64,000 nucleotides of DNA from Turicimonas muris (GCF_002221595.1 NZ_NHMP01000001.1:1-64000), one strand, 5' to 3'; shown: positions 34,991-43,266, counted from the stretch's first letter. The notes: a model not told the origin generated them from the letters alone. Numbers and translations are program-made.

Positions 34991-36373
34991 TTAGAAGCCT
35001 CCCATACCTGGGAAACGTCCGCCGAAACTCTTAAAGGCGCGCATCATCTTAGCCATGCCGCCTTTTTTCATCATTTTCATCATGTCGCGGCTTTGTTCAA
35101 ATTGTTTCAGCAGCTTGTTGACTTCCTGCACACTAACACCGGCACCTGCGGCAATTCTTCTCTTTCTGCTGGCCTTGATGATTTCAGGCTTGCGTCTTTC
35201 CTTCGGCGTCATTGAGTTGATGATGCCTTCGGTACGAGAAACCATCTTATTAGCTTGCGCATCATCAATGGAACCGGCAGCTTGAGCGAATTGAGCCGGA
35301 AGCTTTTCGATAAGAGAACTGAAGCTTCCGAGATTTTTAACCTGTGCGATTTGTTCTTTGAAATCTTCCAAGTCGAAGGCATCGCCTTTTTTGATCTTCT
35401 CAGCAAATTTCTGAGCCTTTTGGACATCGACAGCATTCTTAACGTCTTCAACCAACGAGACAATGTCGCCCATGCCGAGGATTCTGCCGGCCATCGCTTC
35501 TGGCTCGAATCTTTGGAAGCCTGTGAGTTTTTCACCGACACCGATAAACTTAATAGGCTTGCCTGTGACAAATCGGACGGAAAGGGCAGCGCCGCCCCTG
35601 GAATCGCCGTCCACCTTGGTTAAGATGATGCCGGTTAACGGTAGCTTTTCACCGAAGGCTTTGGCAGTATTAATGGCGTCCTGGCCGACCATCGCATCGA
35701 CTACGAACAAGGTTTCGATCGGGTGAAGATTTTTCTCCAGCTCAGAGACTTCGTTCATCATCTGTTCATCGATGGCTAAACGGCCGGCCGTATCGACGAT
35801 CAGAACATCGTAGAAGTGGCGTTTGGCGTAGTCCAAAGCTCTTTCTGCAATATCTAACGGCTTTTCATTCGGCTGGCTCGGGAAGAAATCAATGTCCGCC
35901 TGAGCAGAAACCGTCTTTAACTGTTCAATAGCGGCTGGGCGGTAGACGTCGGTGGAAACCGCTAATACTTTCTTTTTCTTTTCTTTGACGAGCCAGCGGC
36001 CGAGTTTACCTGCCGTTGTTGTTTTACCGGCACCCTGTAAGCCGGCCAATAAAAGTACGGCAGGAGGCTGAGTGGCAAGATTAAGTTCTCTTTGCTGCGG
36101 AGTGTCGCTGCCCCCGATAACTTCAGTAAGTTCTTTATGAACGATGCCGACTAAAGCCTGCCCCGGAGTTAAAGAACCTACGACTTCTTCTCCCAGCGCT
36201 TTTTCCTTAATACGCTTAATGAGATCTCGAACGACCGGGATGGCGACATCTGCTTCAAGCAGGGCAATTCGAACTTCCCGGAGCATTTCTTGGGTGTTGG
36301 ACTCCGTAATGCGGGCCTGGCCTGTGATGGTCTTAACAACTTTGCTAAGTCTTTGTGTCAGTGAATCGAGCAT
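34991..36373 (-). CDS. ffh: signal recognition particle GTPase
   Basis: The 460-residue SRP54-type protein that binds 4.5S RNA and signal sequences. Start chosen at ATG 36373 (MLDSLTQRLSKVV), the conserved N-terminus; the longer reading from 36445 adds an unconserved tail across the promoter region. G domain: LAGLQGAGKTTTAGKLG, DVYRPAAIEQL, VDTAGRL, TKVDGDSRGGAAL. The methionine-rich M domain follows and ends FPGMGGF. Divergent from the ccsA-like gene. Confidence 0.97.
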   Translation of the reverse strand: MLDSLTQRLSKVVKTITGQARITESNTQEMLREVRIALLEADVAIPVVRDLIKRIKEKALGEEVVGSLTPGQALVGIVHKELTEVIGGSDTPQQRELNLATQPPAVLLLAGLQGAGKTTTAGKLGRWLVKEKKKKVLAVSTDVYRPAAIEQLKTVSAQADIDFFPSQPNEKPLDIAERALDYAKRHFYDVLIVDTAGRLAIDEQMMNEVSELEKNLHPIETLFVVDAMVGQDAINTAKAFGEKLPLTGIILTKVDGDSRGGAALSVRFVTGKPIKFIGVGEKLTGFQRFEPEAMAGRILGMGDIVSLVEDVKNAVDVQKAQKFAEKIKKGDAFDLEDFKEQIAQVKNLGSFSSLIEKLPAQFAQAAGSIDDAQANKMVSRTEGIINSMTPKERRKPEIIKASRKRRIAAGAGVSVQEVNKLLKQFEQSRDMMKMMKKGGMAKMMRAFKSFGGRFPGMGGF

Positions 36374-36438
36374 GAATTTAATTCTAATTAAATGGTTACG
36401 CCTTACAATACAGTCATCAAATAATAAGAGACATATAG

Positions 36439-37266
36439 ATGACAATTTATGCCATATTTTACGTGCTTGCAGCTGTTTTGTATTTAGCGGCAGCCTTTGG
36501 TATTTACAAAAGTTTTCAAGCAGAAACTCCTGAAAATACCTTTTGGATTCGGCCGGTTATTGTAGGCGGATTGATGATTCAGGCTTTTCTCATTTACGAA
36601 GCTTTGTTTACTCACGGTACTCCTCATTTCGGCCTGGCTTTAGCGCTTTCTATCACTCTCTTTACATGCACGCTGATCCTACTTATTGAGACCTTGTTCT
36701 CAAAGATTTCAGCGATGTTGATTTTCATTCTCCCGCTTGCCGCGGTTTCAATGGTGCTTCCTATCATTCTTCCTGGAACACCCTTAGGCCCGGAAACTGC
36801 CAGTTTCTCTTTCCGCATGCACCTACTGTTGGCTATTTTGGCTTACAGCTTGATGACAATGGCATTGGTTCAAGCTCTTTTGCTGGTTTCGGCTCATAAC
36901 TTGCTTCATCAAAAGAAGCTCAGTGATGAACCGGAAGACGGAAAAGTCAGCCTTTTCGAAAGAATGCCTAGCGTCATTGAGATGGAAAAAATTCTTTTTC
37001 GTTTGATATGGGCCGGTTTTATTGCCTTAACTATTGCTATTCTTTTCGGACTGGTTTTTTCAGAGGAGCTTTTCGGACAGGCTTTCCGCCTTGATCACAA
37101 GACAATTGTGACCATCATGGCGTGGATGATTTTCGGTATTCTCCTGTTAGGACACCACTTCTTGGGATGGAGAGGCCGTTTTGCGGCCAGATGGACCGTT
37201 ATTGGGTTCACGCTTCTCATGCTCTCCTACTTCGGTGTTAGATTTGTGCAGGAAGTGATTCAGTAA
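36439..37266 (+). CDS. CcsA/YpjD-like cytochrome c assembly membrane protein
   Basis: A 275-residue inner-membrane protein with about eight hydrophobic helices. It has the pattern of the cytochrome c assembly (CcmC/CcsA) family, including His in FRMHLLLAIL and in LDHKTIVTIMAW and LLGHHFLGWRG that could bind haem. In Proteobacteria this gene typically lies next to ffh, divergently, as here; the specific role is not established. It may take part in haem handling or membrane stress. Confidence 0.8.
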   Translation: MTIYAIFYVLAAVLYLAAAFGIYKSFQAETPENTFWIRPVIVGGLMIQAFLIYEALFTHGTPHFGLALALSITLFTCTLILLIETLFSKISAMLIFILPLAAVSMVLPIILPGTPLGPETASFSFRMHLLLAILAYSLMTMALVQALLLVSAHNLLHQKKLSDEPEDGKVSLFERMPSVIEMEKILFRLIWAGFIALTIAILFGLVFSEELFGQAFRLDHKTIVTIMAWMIFGILLLGHHFLGWRGRFAARWTVIGFTLLMLSYFGVRFVQEVIQ

Positions 37267-37275
37267 GAAGGTGTT

Positions 37276-37533
37276 ATGGGAAGAATTCTATTTTTCGTAG
37301 TTATCGCATCCGCCCTTTATTTCGGCTGGAGAATGTGGAGAGTCAAGCAGATTCAAGAGAACCCTCAGAAAGACAGAACCCCTCATCCCATCACGAAGAC
37401 TCCGGGTCACAAAATGGTTCAGTGCGACCATTGCGGGTTGTATTTGGATGAAGCCGAGGCTATTCGTAAGGATGGTCATTATTACTGCTGCAAGCAGCAT
37501 ATGATTGCTGGACCGAAGAATAATGAAAATTAG
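37276..37533 (+). CDS. small membrane-anchored protein with zinc-ribbon-like motif (PP0621 type)
   Basis: An 85-residue protein with one N-terminal helix (ILFFVVIASALYFGWRMW) and a C-terminal VQCDHCGLYL...YYCCKQHM cluster, which looks like a zinc-binding knuckle. The same arrangement is known in betaproteobacterial small proteins located before ampD. Function unknown. Its last codons overlap the ampD start by 11 bp, suggesting translational coupling. Confidence 0.78.
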   Translation: MGRILFFVVIASALYFGWRMWRVKQIQENPQKDRTPHPITKTPGHKMVQCDHCGLYLDEAEAIRKDGHYYCCKQHMIAGPKNNEN

Positions 37534-38092
37534 TCCTTCAGGCTGGTGCGATTCTGCGCAAGTTCTTCCGTCGCCATTTTTCAATGAAAGACCGGAGGAG
37601 CAGTCTATCGACTTGGTCGTTATTCACAACATCAGTTTGCCCGCTGGAAAGTTCGGTACGGGCGATGTAGACGCTCTTTTTATGGGATGTCTGGACTGTC
37701 AAAAAGATCCTTCCTACGAAGACTTGAAAGATCTCAAAGTGTCATCTCACTTCTTTATTTCAAGAACCGGAGAACTCAAGCAATACGTTTCTTGCAAGGA
37801 GCGGGCTTGGCATGCCGGAGTATCTTGTTTTCAAGGCAGAGAAAACTGCAATGACTTTTCCATCGGTATCGAGTTGGAAGGAACGGATAACACCAAGTTT
37901 GAAAGTGTTCAATATGAAAGGCTGGCAGCATTGCTGGATGCAATTGCAGATGTATATCCTATTAAAGCTGTTGCAGGTCACAGCGATATAGCCCCGAACC
38001 GAAAAACTGATCCGGGTCCTTGTTTTAGTTGGCTGCGTCTGATACGGCTTTGTGAAAATGGCAGAATAATCTCCTTTCCGTATGTGAAGTAA
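37523..38092 (+). CDS. ampD: 1,6-anhydro-N-acetylmuramyl-L-alanine amidase
   Basis: A 189-residue cytoplasmic zinc amidase that removes stem peptides from anhydromuropeptides in cell-wall recycling. Zinc ligands and catalytic residues appear in VVIHNISL, AWHAGVS and AGHSDIAPNRKTDPGPCFSW. I chose ATG 37523 (MKISPSGW), which overlaps the previous gene, over the in-frame ATG 37505. In other bacteria AmpD loss induces AmpC; no beta-lactamase gene is seen here. Confidence 0.93.
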   Translation: MKISPSGWCDSAQVLPSPFFNERPEEQSIDLVVIHNISLPAGKFGTGDVDALFMGCLDCQKDPSYEDLKDLKVSSHFFISRTGELKQYVSCKERAWHAGVSCFQGRENCNDFSIGIELEGTDNTKFESVQYERLAALLDAIADVYPIKAVAGHSDIAPNRKTDPGPCFSWLRLIRLCENGRIISFPYVK

Positions 38093-38176
38093 AAGAATTC
38101 TTTGAGAGTATTCGTCGATGCTCAAAGAGTTAAAACTGTAATAACATTGTGGGAAGGAGAGGAGGTTAGGTTAGAG

Positions 38177-38707
38177 ATGTTTAGTTTATTTTTATTTACG
38201 CTTAAATTAGTTTGCTCCGCATTTGGATGTTTGCTACTTTTACGCGCATACATGCGTTTTATGTGTACACCGTCTAACGATCCTTTGTACGCATTTTGCT
38301 ATTCCTTAACCGAGTGGGCAGTTAGATCCGCTTCAACTTTCATCAAACGAAGAGGTAACATTGACTGGCCGTCAATTTTTGTTTGCTACCTCGTTGCCGT
38401 CCTCTACCAATTCTTCCATTGGCTTGTAGGAAGCGGCTCCTTCGGTATCTTTCCCTTTATCTTGGGCTCGGCAGTACTCGTTGTTTATTGGGCAATTGAG
38501 CTGGCCATGTGGATTGCTTTGGCTTTCTGCATTTTCTCTTGGGTGAATCCCTCCGGGCAGATTTACAGAGTCACAAGTTTCTTGTCTTATCCGTTCTTGG
38601 CTCCCTTCAAGAAATTTATTCCGAACTGGCGCAACCTCGACTTATCGGCTATTGTGTTTTTCATTTTGGCAAATATTGCCTTAGCTGTATTAGCTCCGTT
38701 AACTTAA
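38177..38707 (+). CDS. YggT family integral membrane protein
   Basis: A 176-residue protein with two YggT repeats, each with two hydrophobic helices; SWVNPSGQIYRVTSFLSYPFLAPFKKFIP is the signature. ATG 38177 has a strong GGAGAGGAGG upstream, whereas the longer frame from 38102 does not. YggT proteins are linked to osmotic/ion homeostasis or membrane-protein assembly; the role is not established. A terminator follows. Confidence 0.87.
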   Translation: MFSLFLFTLKLVCSAFGCLLLLRAYMRFMCTPSNDPLYAFCYSLTEWAVRSASTFIKRRGNIDWPSIFVCYLVAVLYQFFHWLVGSGSFGIFPFILGSAVLVVYWAIELAMWIALAFCIFSWVNPSGQIYRVTSFLSYPFLAPFKKFIPNWRNLDLSAIVFFILANIALAVLAPLT

Positions 38708-38737
38708 CCTTTCTTCATTCGCTAGGAACAAAAAATA

Positions 38738-38763
38738 TTCCTTTCCAAAAAGGAAGATTTTTT
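38738..38763 (+). terminator. intrinsic terminator after yggT
   Basis: Stem TTCCTTT / AAAGGAA with a 4-base loop followed by GATTTTTTG. Confidence 0.8.
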
Positions 38764-38919
38764 GTTGGAAAAAATAGAACTGAATAAACTATTCCCATAG
38801 CCTTTAGGAAGAATATTGTGGCAAACGCGGAAAAGAAATCAGTGTTTCTGATGCTGGAATGCGCCGTCGGGGATGCCTCGGGTATTTTTGAAGAAAAATC
38901 TAACAAAGGAATTTTCTCA

Positions 38920-38953
38920 AAAATAAAAAGCTCAAACCGAAATTTGAGCTTTT
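38920..38953 (-). terminator. intrinsic terminator after the tRNA-Asn pair
   Basis: 11-bp stem AAAAGCTCAAA / TTTGAGCTTTT with a 6-base loop; on the minus strand a TTTTTATTTTT tail follows. It lies 5 bp after the first tRNA in + coordinates. Confidence 0.85.
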
Positions 38954-38957
38954 AATT

Positions 38958-39033
38958 TGGCTCCCCGAGTTGGACTTGAACCAACGACCTGCGGATTAAC
39001 AGTCCGTCGCTCTACCGACTGAGCTATCGGGGA
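38958..39033 (-). tRNA. tRNA-Asn (anticodon GTT), copy 2 in transcript order
   Basis: 76 nt with encoded CCA. Acceptor TCCCCGA / TCGGGGA, D-loop GCTCAGTCGGTAGAGC, anticodon loop CTGTTAATC, T-loop GGTTCAAGTCC. The sequence is identical to its neighbour at 39060-39135. Confidence 0.97.
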
Positions 39034-39059
39034 ATGGAAATTTTTCAATTTTTAATCTT

Positions 39060-39135
39060 TGGCTCCCCGAGTTGGACTTGAACCAACGACCTGCGGATTA
39101 ACAGTCCGTCGCTCTACCGACTGAGCTATCGGGGA
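39060..39135 (-). tRNA. tRNA-Asn (anticodon GTT), copy 1 in transcript order
   Basis: 76 nt with encoded CCA, identical to 38958-39033 and separated from it by 26 bp. The two are probably cut from one transcript. Confidence 0.97.
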
Positions 39136-39225
39136 ATCAATGAGAACGTAACTATATACGAGTTTTTTTCTCAGTGCAAATCAAAAATAAGAAAAAATTT
39201 GTTTTTCTACAAAGATGTCCTTTTT

Positions 39226-40428
39226 TTACAACACTTCTTTAATAGCCTTTGCAGTGTAGGCAACATTGGCCTTATTCAAAGAAGCCACGCAGATGCGACC
39301 GGACTTGACGGCATAAACGCCGAATTCATCTTTAAGTCTTTGAACTTGTTCAGGTGTCAAACGCGAGAAGGAGAACATACCGTGCTGATCTTCAATAAAC
39401 GAGAAGTCAACCTTTGCTCCTTCTTTCTTGAGTGCTTCAGCCAGGAGGTGACGCATTTCTTTAATGCGTTCGCGCATCCCTTTTAAATCTTCATGCCACT
39501 GCTGAAGAAGTACCGGGTCGTTAAGGACGGCAGAAACAATCTTGGCGCCGTGAGCAGGCGGATTAGAGTAGTTCGCACGAATGACGGACTTCAGTTTGGA
39601 GTTAACCCTCTTAGCTTCTTCTTCGGATTTGCAAACGACTGTGAGAGCGCCGATTCTTTCCCCGTACAGAGAGAAGGATTTAGAGAAGGAGTTGGAGACG
39701 AAGAAAGGAATGCCTGAATCAGCGAACTGTCTGATGGAGCCGGCGTCTTCGTTAAGTCCTGCACCAAAGCCTTGGTAGGCGATGTCTAAGAACGGAATGA
39801 GGCCTTTGTCGCGGCAAACTTCAACGACTTGTGCCCATTGTTCTTGGGTTAAATCAACACCGGTCGGGTTGTGACAGCAAGCATGAAGAATAACAACAGT
39901 ATCTTTCTTTAAGCCTTTGAGACATTCGAGCATGGCAGGGAAGTCGATTTCACCTGTCTTTTTATCATAATAAGGATAAGAACCTACTTTGAAACCGGCG
40001 GATTCAAAGATGGCAACGTGGTTTTGCCAAGTTGGGGCACTGACGACAGCTTCGGGATTCTTAAGGACTGTCGCCAAGAAGTCGGCGCCGACTTTAAGAG
40101 CACCTGTTCCGCCTAAAGACTGAACGGTGGCAGCACGTTTAGTCTTAACAACTTCAGAATCCGGCCCGAAGATTAATTTCTGAACGCCTGAAGTAAAGGC
40201 AGGTATACCGGAAATCGGTAAATAAGTATGAGGTGCACCTGCTTCAGCAAGTTTTTTTTCAGTCTGCTCAACTACCTTAAGTAAAGGAACCTTTCCTTCC
40301 TCTGTGCAGTAGACGCCAATACTTAAATTAACCTTTTCCTTACGAGGGTCAGTTTTGAACGCTTCGTTTAATCCCAGAATAGGATCGTCCGGAGCCATTT
40401 CAACGACATCAAAAACAGAGGTACTCAT
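39226..40428 (-). CDS. tyrB: aromatic-amino-acid / aspartate aminotransferase
   Basis: A 400-residue fold-type I PLP aminotransferase of subgroup I-alpha. N-terminal PDDPILGLNEAF, the VNLSIGVY segment, LHACCHNPTGVDLT (cofactor-contacting Asn), PFLDIAYQGFG and the Schiff-base Lys in SNSFSKSFSLYGERIG are all present, and the substrate-carboxylate Arg lies near the C-terminus (SRLTPEQ region). It exchanges amino groups between aspartate, tyrosine or phenylalanine and 2-oxoglutarate. The choice between AspC and TyrB is by resemblance only. Confidence 0.88.
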   Translation of the reverse strand: MSTSVFDVVEMAPDDPILGLNEAFKTDPRKEKVNLSIGVYCTEEGKVPLLKVVEQTEKKLAEAGAPHTYLPISGIPAFTSGVQKLIFGPDSEVVKTKRAATVQSLGGTGALKVGADFLATVLKNPEAVVSAPTWQNHVAIFESAGFKVGSYPYYDKKTGEIDFPAMLECLKGLKKDTVVILHACCHNPTGVDLTQEQWAQVVEVCRDKGLIPFLDIAYQGFGAGLNEDAGSIRQFADSGIPFFVSNSFSKSFSLYGERIGALTVVCKSEEEAKRVNSKLKSVIRANYSNPPAHGAKIVSAVLNDPVLLQQWHEDLKGMRERIKEMRHLLAEALKKEGAKVDFSFIEDQHGMFSFSRLTPEQVQRLKDEFGVYAVKSGRICVASLNKANVAYTAKAIKEVL

Positions 40429-40633
40429 CGTTTTTCCTTAAAAAGTTACTAATTGTGAAGATTTGAAACTTAACTTTATAAGACTAATCCAAAATTTGTA
40501 AGGAAATCCGATTCAGGAGAGCTTTTTTGTAGCTCAAAGGAGCGTTGACATGTAGAGATTTTCTTGATTGAAAAGAAAGGTCAAATTCCTCAGCGGTAGA
40601 GAGAGAAAATACGTGTGACCACAAAAGCAACAG

Positions 40634-40698
40634 GGGTTATTGTAACCAAACCCAAATTGAGAAAATTTATTGACAAATATCTCAGAGATATATAGACT
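40634..40698 (+). promoter_or_regulatory. promoter of the leader-speF-potE operon with a palindrome in the spacer
   Basis: A consensus -35 TTGACA at 40670-40675 is followed at 17 bp by TAGACT (40693-40698), a fair -10. The spacer is filled by the palindrome ATATCTC-A-GAGATAT (40677-40691), well placed for a repressor. A second small dyad GGTTA-TTG-TAACC (40634-40646) lies 24 bp upstream of the -35. The predicted start would give a 5' leader of about 40 nt before the leader ORF. The rest of the 240-bp gap to tyrB shows nothing else I can name. Confidence 0.65.
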
Positions 40699-40744
40699 TC
40701 TCTACGTCTGTTAAGACAATCTTAATTTTATTAGGAGTGCTGCT

Positions 40745-40867
40745 ATGTGCATCTTCAACATCGGCAAGTGCCTATTCAACATAGGCATGCGCTGCACTCG
40801 TCATCTGACGCAGTTTTCAATGCGCGATTGCTTTTCCTTCGATAAATTCAGCGGCACGGGCCGCTAG
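40745..40867 (+). CDS. SpeFL-like ornithine-sensing leader peptide
   Basis: A 40-codon ORF upstream of speF with AGGAG 7 bases before ATG 40745. Its C-terminal half matches the E. coli arrest peptide SpeFL (sequence recalled, not searched): R16, T18, H20, F24, R27, F30, F32 and F35 here fall at a constant +4 offset from R12, T14, H16, F20, R23, F26, F28 and F31 there, and both end with Arg before the stop codon. SpeFL binds ornithine inside the ribosome tunnel, blocks release at the stop codon and so turns on speF. The N-terminal third is unlike SpeFL and is a heptad duplication (CIFNIGK, CLFNIGM). The ORF is rich in Cys and Phe. Stop codon TAG lies in the attenuator hairpin. The function is inferred from sequence similarity and position. 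Confidence 0.8.
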   Translation: MCIFNIGKCLFNIGMRCTRHLTQFSMRDCFSFDKFSGTGR

Positions 40868-40888
40868 TCCTCTGCTCCAGCGGCTTTT
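40850..40888 (+). promoter_or_regulatory. attenuator overlapping the leader stop codon (mutually exclusive hairpins)
   Basis: Three elements follow one another: AGCGGC (40850-40855), GCCGCT (40860-40865) and AGCGGC (40879-40884) then TTTT. Segment 2 can pair with 1 (hairpin with ACGG loop) or with 3 (hairpin plus U run, terminator-like). The leader stop codon TAG begins at the last base of segment 2. A ribosome held at the stop codon would cover segments 1 and 2 and prevent the 2:3 hairpin, allowing read-through into speF. Beyond it, to about 40915, the RNA is C-rich and G-poor (CCCTCC, CCTAACC), which could also serve Rho. Mechanism inferred. Confidence 0.65.
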
Positions 40889-41060
40889 AGCCCTCCTGGA
40901 TCCTAACCATTTCCGGTTAAGTTCAAGTTTGTGATTCTCTATGTCTCTCAGTGGGAAGAGATTGGTCGACTATTGCCGTTCATAAACTTGGGCACAAAAT
41001 TCGCTTAAAAATTTTTTGATGGAGTTATTACTTTAAGTAATAAAACCAGAGGACACTATT
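40889..41060 (+). promoter_or_regulatory. speF 5' region after the attenuator
   Basis: A 172-nt stretch with no gene. It contains the small hairpin TAACC-GGTTA (40904-40919) and, just before the AGAGG ribosome binding site of speF, an AT-rich perfect palindrome TTATTACTT-T-AAGTAATAA (41025-41043). Confidence 0.5.
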
Positions 41061-43253
41061 ATGCATAAAATGAAAATTGCTGCTTCCCAGAAAATTAAAG
41101 ACATGCTTCAAGTTGAACGCGAAGTTGTAGATCTTGTTACAGCTGATTTAACTGAAGTTTCTGCAGTAGTTATTAGCCTTGACGACTACCGTAACGGTAA
41201 ATTGAAGAGAGTTGATGCAACTGCATTCGGTCTTCCAATTTTCTTAATGATGGATTCCGATCAGGAAACACCTAAAGAATTGATCGGCCGTATCGTTGGT
41301 GTTATCAATGACGACCCAACAAACCGCCGTCTCTATGGCCGTCAAATCGACGAAGCTGCTAGAGGATATGAAAGCAAAGTTCTTCCTCCGTTCTTTGGGG
41401 CTCTTACACACTATGTAAGACAGGGTAAAGCACAATTTGACTGCCCGGGACACCAAGGCGGTTCTTATTTCCGCCGTCATCCGGCAGGCCGCGCTTTTTA
41501 TGACTTCTTCGGTGAAGAAATTTTCCGTTCCGACCTCTGCAACGCGGACGTTTCCATGGGAGACCTTTTGATTCACGAAGGCGCTCCATGCGAATCTCAA
41601 AAAGCAGCTGCCAAGATTTACAACGCTGATAAGACTTATTTCGTTTTGAACGGTACATCCGCTTCTAATAAGGTTGTGCTGAATGCTTGTTTAACACCGG
41701 GAGACTTGGTTCTTTACGATAGAAATAACCACAAGTCCATTAACCACGGTGCTCTTCTTCAGGCTGGTGCAACACCGATTTATTTGGAAACTGCACGCAA
41801 TCCGTATGGATTTATTGGCGGTATTGATGAAAAATGCTTTGACGAAGCTTACTTAAGAAAGCTGGTTGCCGAAAAAGTTCCTGAAAAAGCAAATGCTAAG
41901 AGACCGTTTAGACTTGCCGTTATTCAGCTCGGTACTTATGACGGAACTATTTACAACGCCCGTCAAGTAGTTGACAAGATCGGCCATCTCTGTGATTACA
42001 TTCTGTTCGATTCCGCATGGGTTGGTTACGAACAGTTTATTCCAATGATGAGAGATTGCTCTCCATTGCTTTTGGATTTGGGACCAGAAGACCCAGGCAT
42101 CTTCGTTACTCAGTCTGTTCATAAGCAACAAGCAGGTTTTTCACAGACTTCTCAGATTCACAAGAAAGACTCTCATATCAAGGGCCAAGACAGATACATT
42201 CCTCATAAAGTCGTTAACAACGCCTTTATGATGCACGCTTCTACAAGCCCGTTCTATCCTCTTTTTGCCGCTCTTGACGTCAATGCCAAGATGCAGGAAG
42301 GTGAAGCAGGAAGAAGATTGTGGGCCGATTGCGTCAGAACAACTATTGAAGCTCGCAAACTTCTATTGGCAACTTGCCACTACATCAAGCCGTTTATTCC
42401 TACAAAGGTTAACGGAACTCCATGGCAGGATTATCCGACAGAACAGATTGCTACAGATCTGAACTTCTTCAAGTTTGGTCCCGGTGAAAAATGGCATGCC
42501 TTCGAAGGATACGGTCAGGATCAATACATGGTCGATCCATGCAAGTTCTTACTCACAACTCCGGGTATCAATCCTGAAACAGGTGAATACGAAGAGTTCG
42601 GCGTTCCGGCAACTATTTTGGCCAACTACTTGCGCGAAAACGGTATCATTCCTGAAAAGAACGATTTGAATTCCATTTTGTTCTTGATGACTCCTGCCGA
42701 AGACAAAGAAAAGATGGACCATCTGGTTACACAGATTGCCCGCTTCGAAAGATTGCTTGACGAAAATGCAGCTCTTGAAGATGTTCTGCCAAGTGTTTAC
42801 AAGGCCAATGAAGAACGTTACAAGGGCTATACAATCAGACAGCTCTGCCAAGAAATGCACGATTTCTACAAAGAGAGAAACATTAAGGAAATTCAAAAGC
42901 AAATGTTCCGCTTTGATTATTTCCCGAAATCTGTTGTTAATCCGCAAGAAGCTCACTTTGCCTTCCTTCGCGGCCAAACTGATCTCATTCCAATGGAGCA
43001 GGCAGAAGGCAGAGTCGCTGCTGAAGGAGCTCTTCCTTATCCACCGGGAGTTCTTTGCTGCTTCCCGGGCGAAGTTTGGGGTGGTCCGGTTCTGCAGTAC
43101 TTCTTAGCATGGGAAGAAGCTATTAACCGTATGCCTGGATTCGCTCCGGAGCTGCAGGGTGTATACCTCAAGAACGAAGACGGCAAGAAGAGAGTTTATT
43201 GCTACGTCCTCAAAGAAGAGGTTGCAAAACGCTTGTCTCAGCCTAAAGCGTAA
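41061..43253 (+). CDS. speF: inducible ornithine decarboxylase
   Basis: A 730-residue fold-type I PLP decarboxylase with the N-terminal wing domain (about 1-110), the PLP domain and C-terminal domain of the bacterial Orn/Lys/Arg group. The Schiff-base Lys355 is in VTQSVHKQQAGFSQTSQIHKK and the surrounding sequence, ASTSPFYPLFAALDVNAK, is characteristic of SpeF/SpeC ornithine decarboxylases rather than of LdcC or AdiA. It converts ornithine and a proton to putrescine and CO2. It is followed by the ornithine/putrescine antiporter gene, the usual acid-resistance and polyamine pair, and preceded by a SpeFL-like leader. Confidence 0.95.
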   Translation: MHKMKIAASQKIKDMLQVEREVVDLVTADLTEVSAVVISLDDYRNGKLKRVDATAFGLPIFLMMDSDQETPKELIGRIVGVINDDPTNRRLYGRQIDEAARGYESKVLPPFFGALTHYVRQGKAQFDCPGHQGGSYFRRHPAGRAFYDFFGEEIFRSDLCNADVSMGDLLIHEGAPCESQKAAAKIYNADKTYFVLNGTSASNKVVLNACLTPGDLVLYDRNNHKSINHGALLQAGATPIYLETARNPYGFIGGIDEKCFDEAYLRKLVAEKVPEKANAKRPFRLAVIQLGTYDGTIYNARQVVDKIGHLCDYILFDSAWVGYEQFIPMMRDCSPLLLDLGPEDPGIFVTQSVHKQQAGFSQTSQIHKKDSHIKGQDRYIPHKVVNNAFMMHASTSPFYPLFAALDVNAKMQEGEAGRRLWADCVRTTIEARKLLLATCHYIKPFIPTKVNGTPWQDYPTEQIATDLNFFKFGPGEKWHAFEGYGQDQYMVDPCKFLLTTPGINPETGEYEEFGVPATILANYLRENGIIPEKNDLNSILFLMTPAEDKEKMDHLVTQIARFERLLDENAALEDVLPSVYKANEERYKGYTIRQLCQEMHDFYKERNIKEIQKQMFRFDYFPKSVVNPQEAHFAFLRGQTDLIPMEQAEGRVAAEGALPYPPGVLCCFPGEVWGGPVLQYFLAWEEAINRMPGFAPELQGVYLKNEDGKKRVYCYVLKEEVAKRLSQPKA

Positions 43254-43266
43254 TTTCTTCCAACGT

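Noticed and set aside
36374-36445. N-terminal extension of Ffh
   Set aside because: Extra 24 residues are not conserved and cover the promoter region shared with the divergent gene.
38958-39135. Tandem identical tRNA-Asn genes as an integration site or repeat element
   Set aside because: No integrase or attachment repeat lies beside them; a simple gene duplication explains them.
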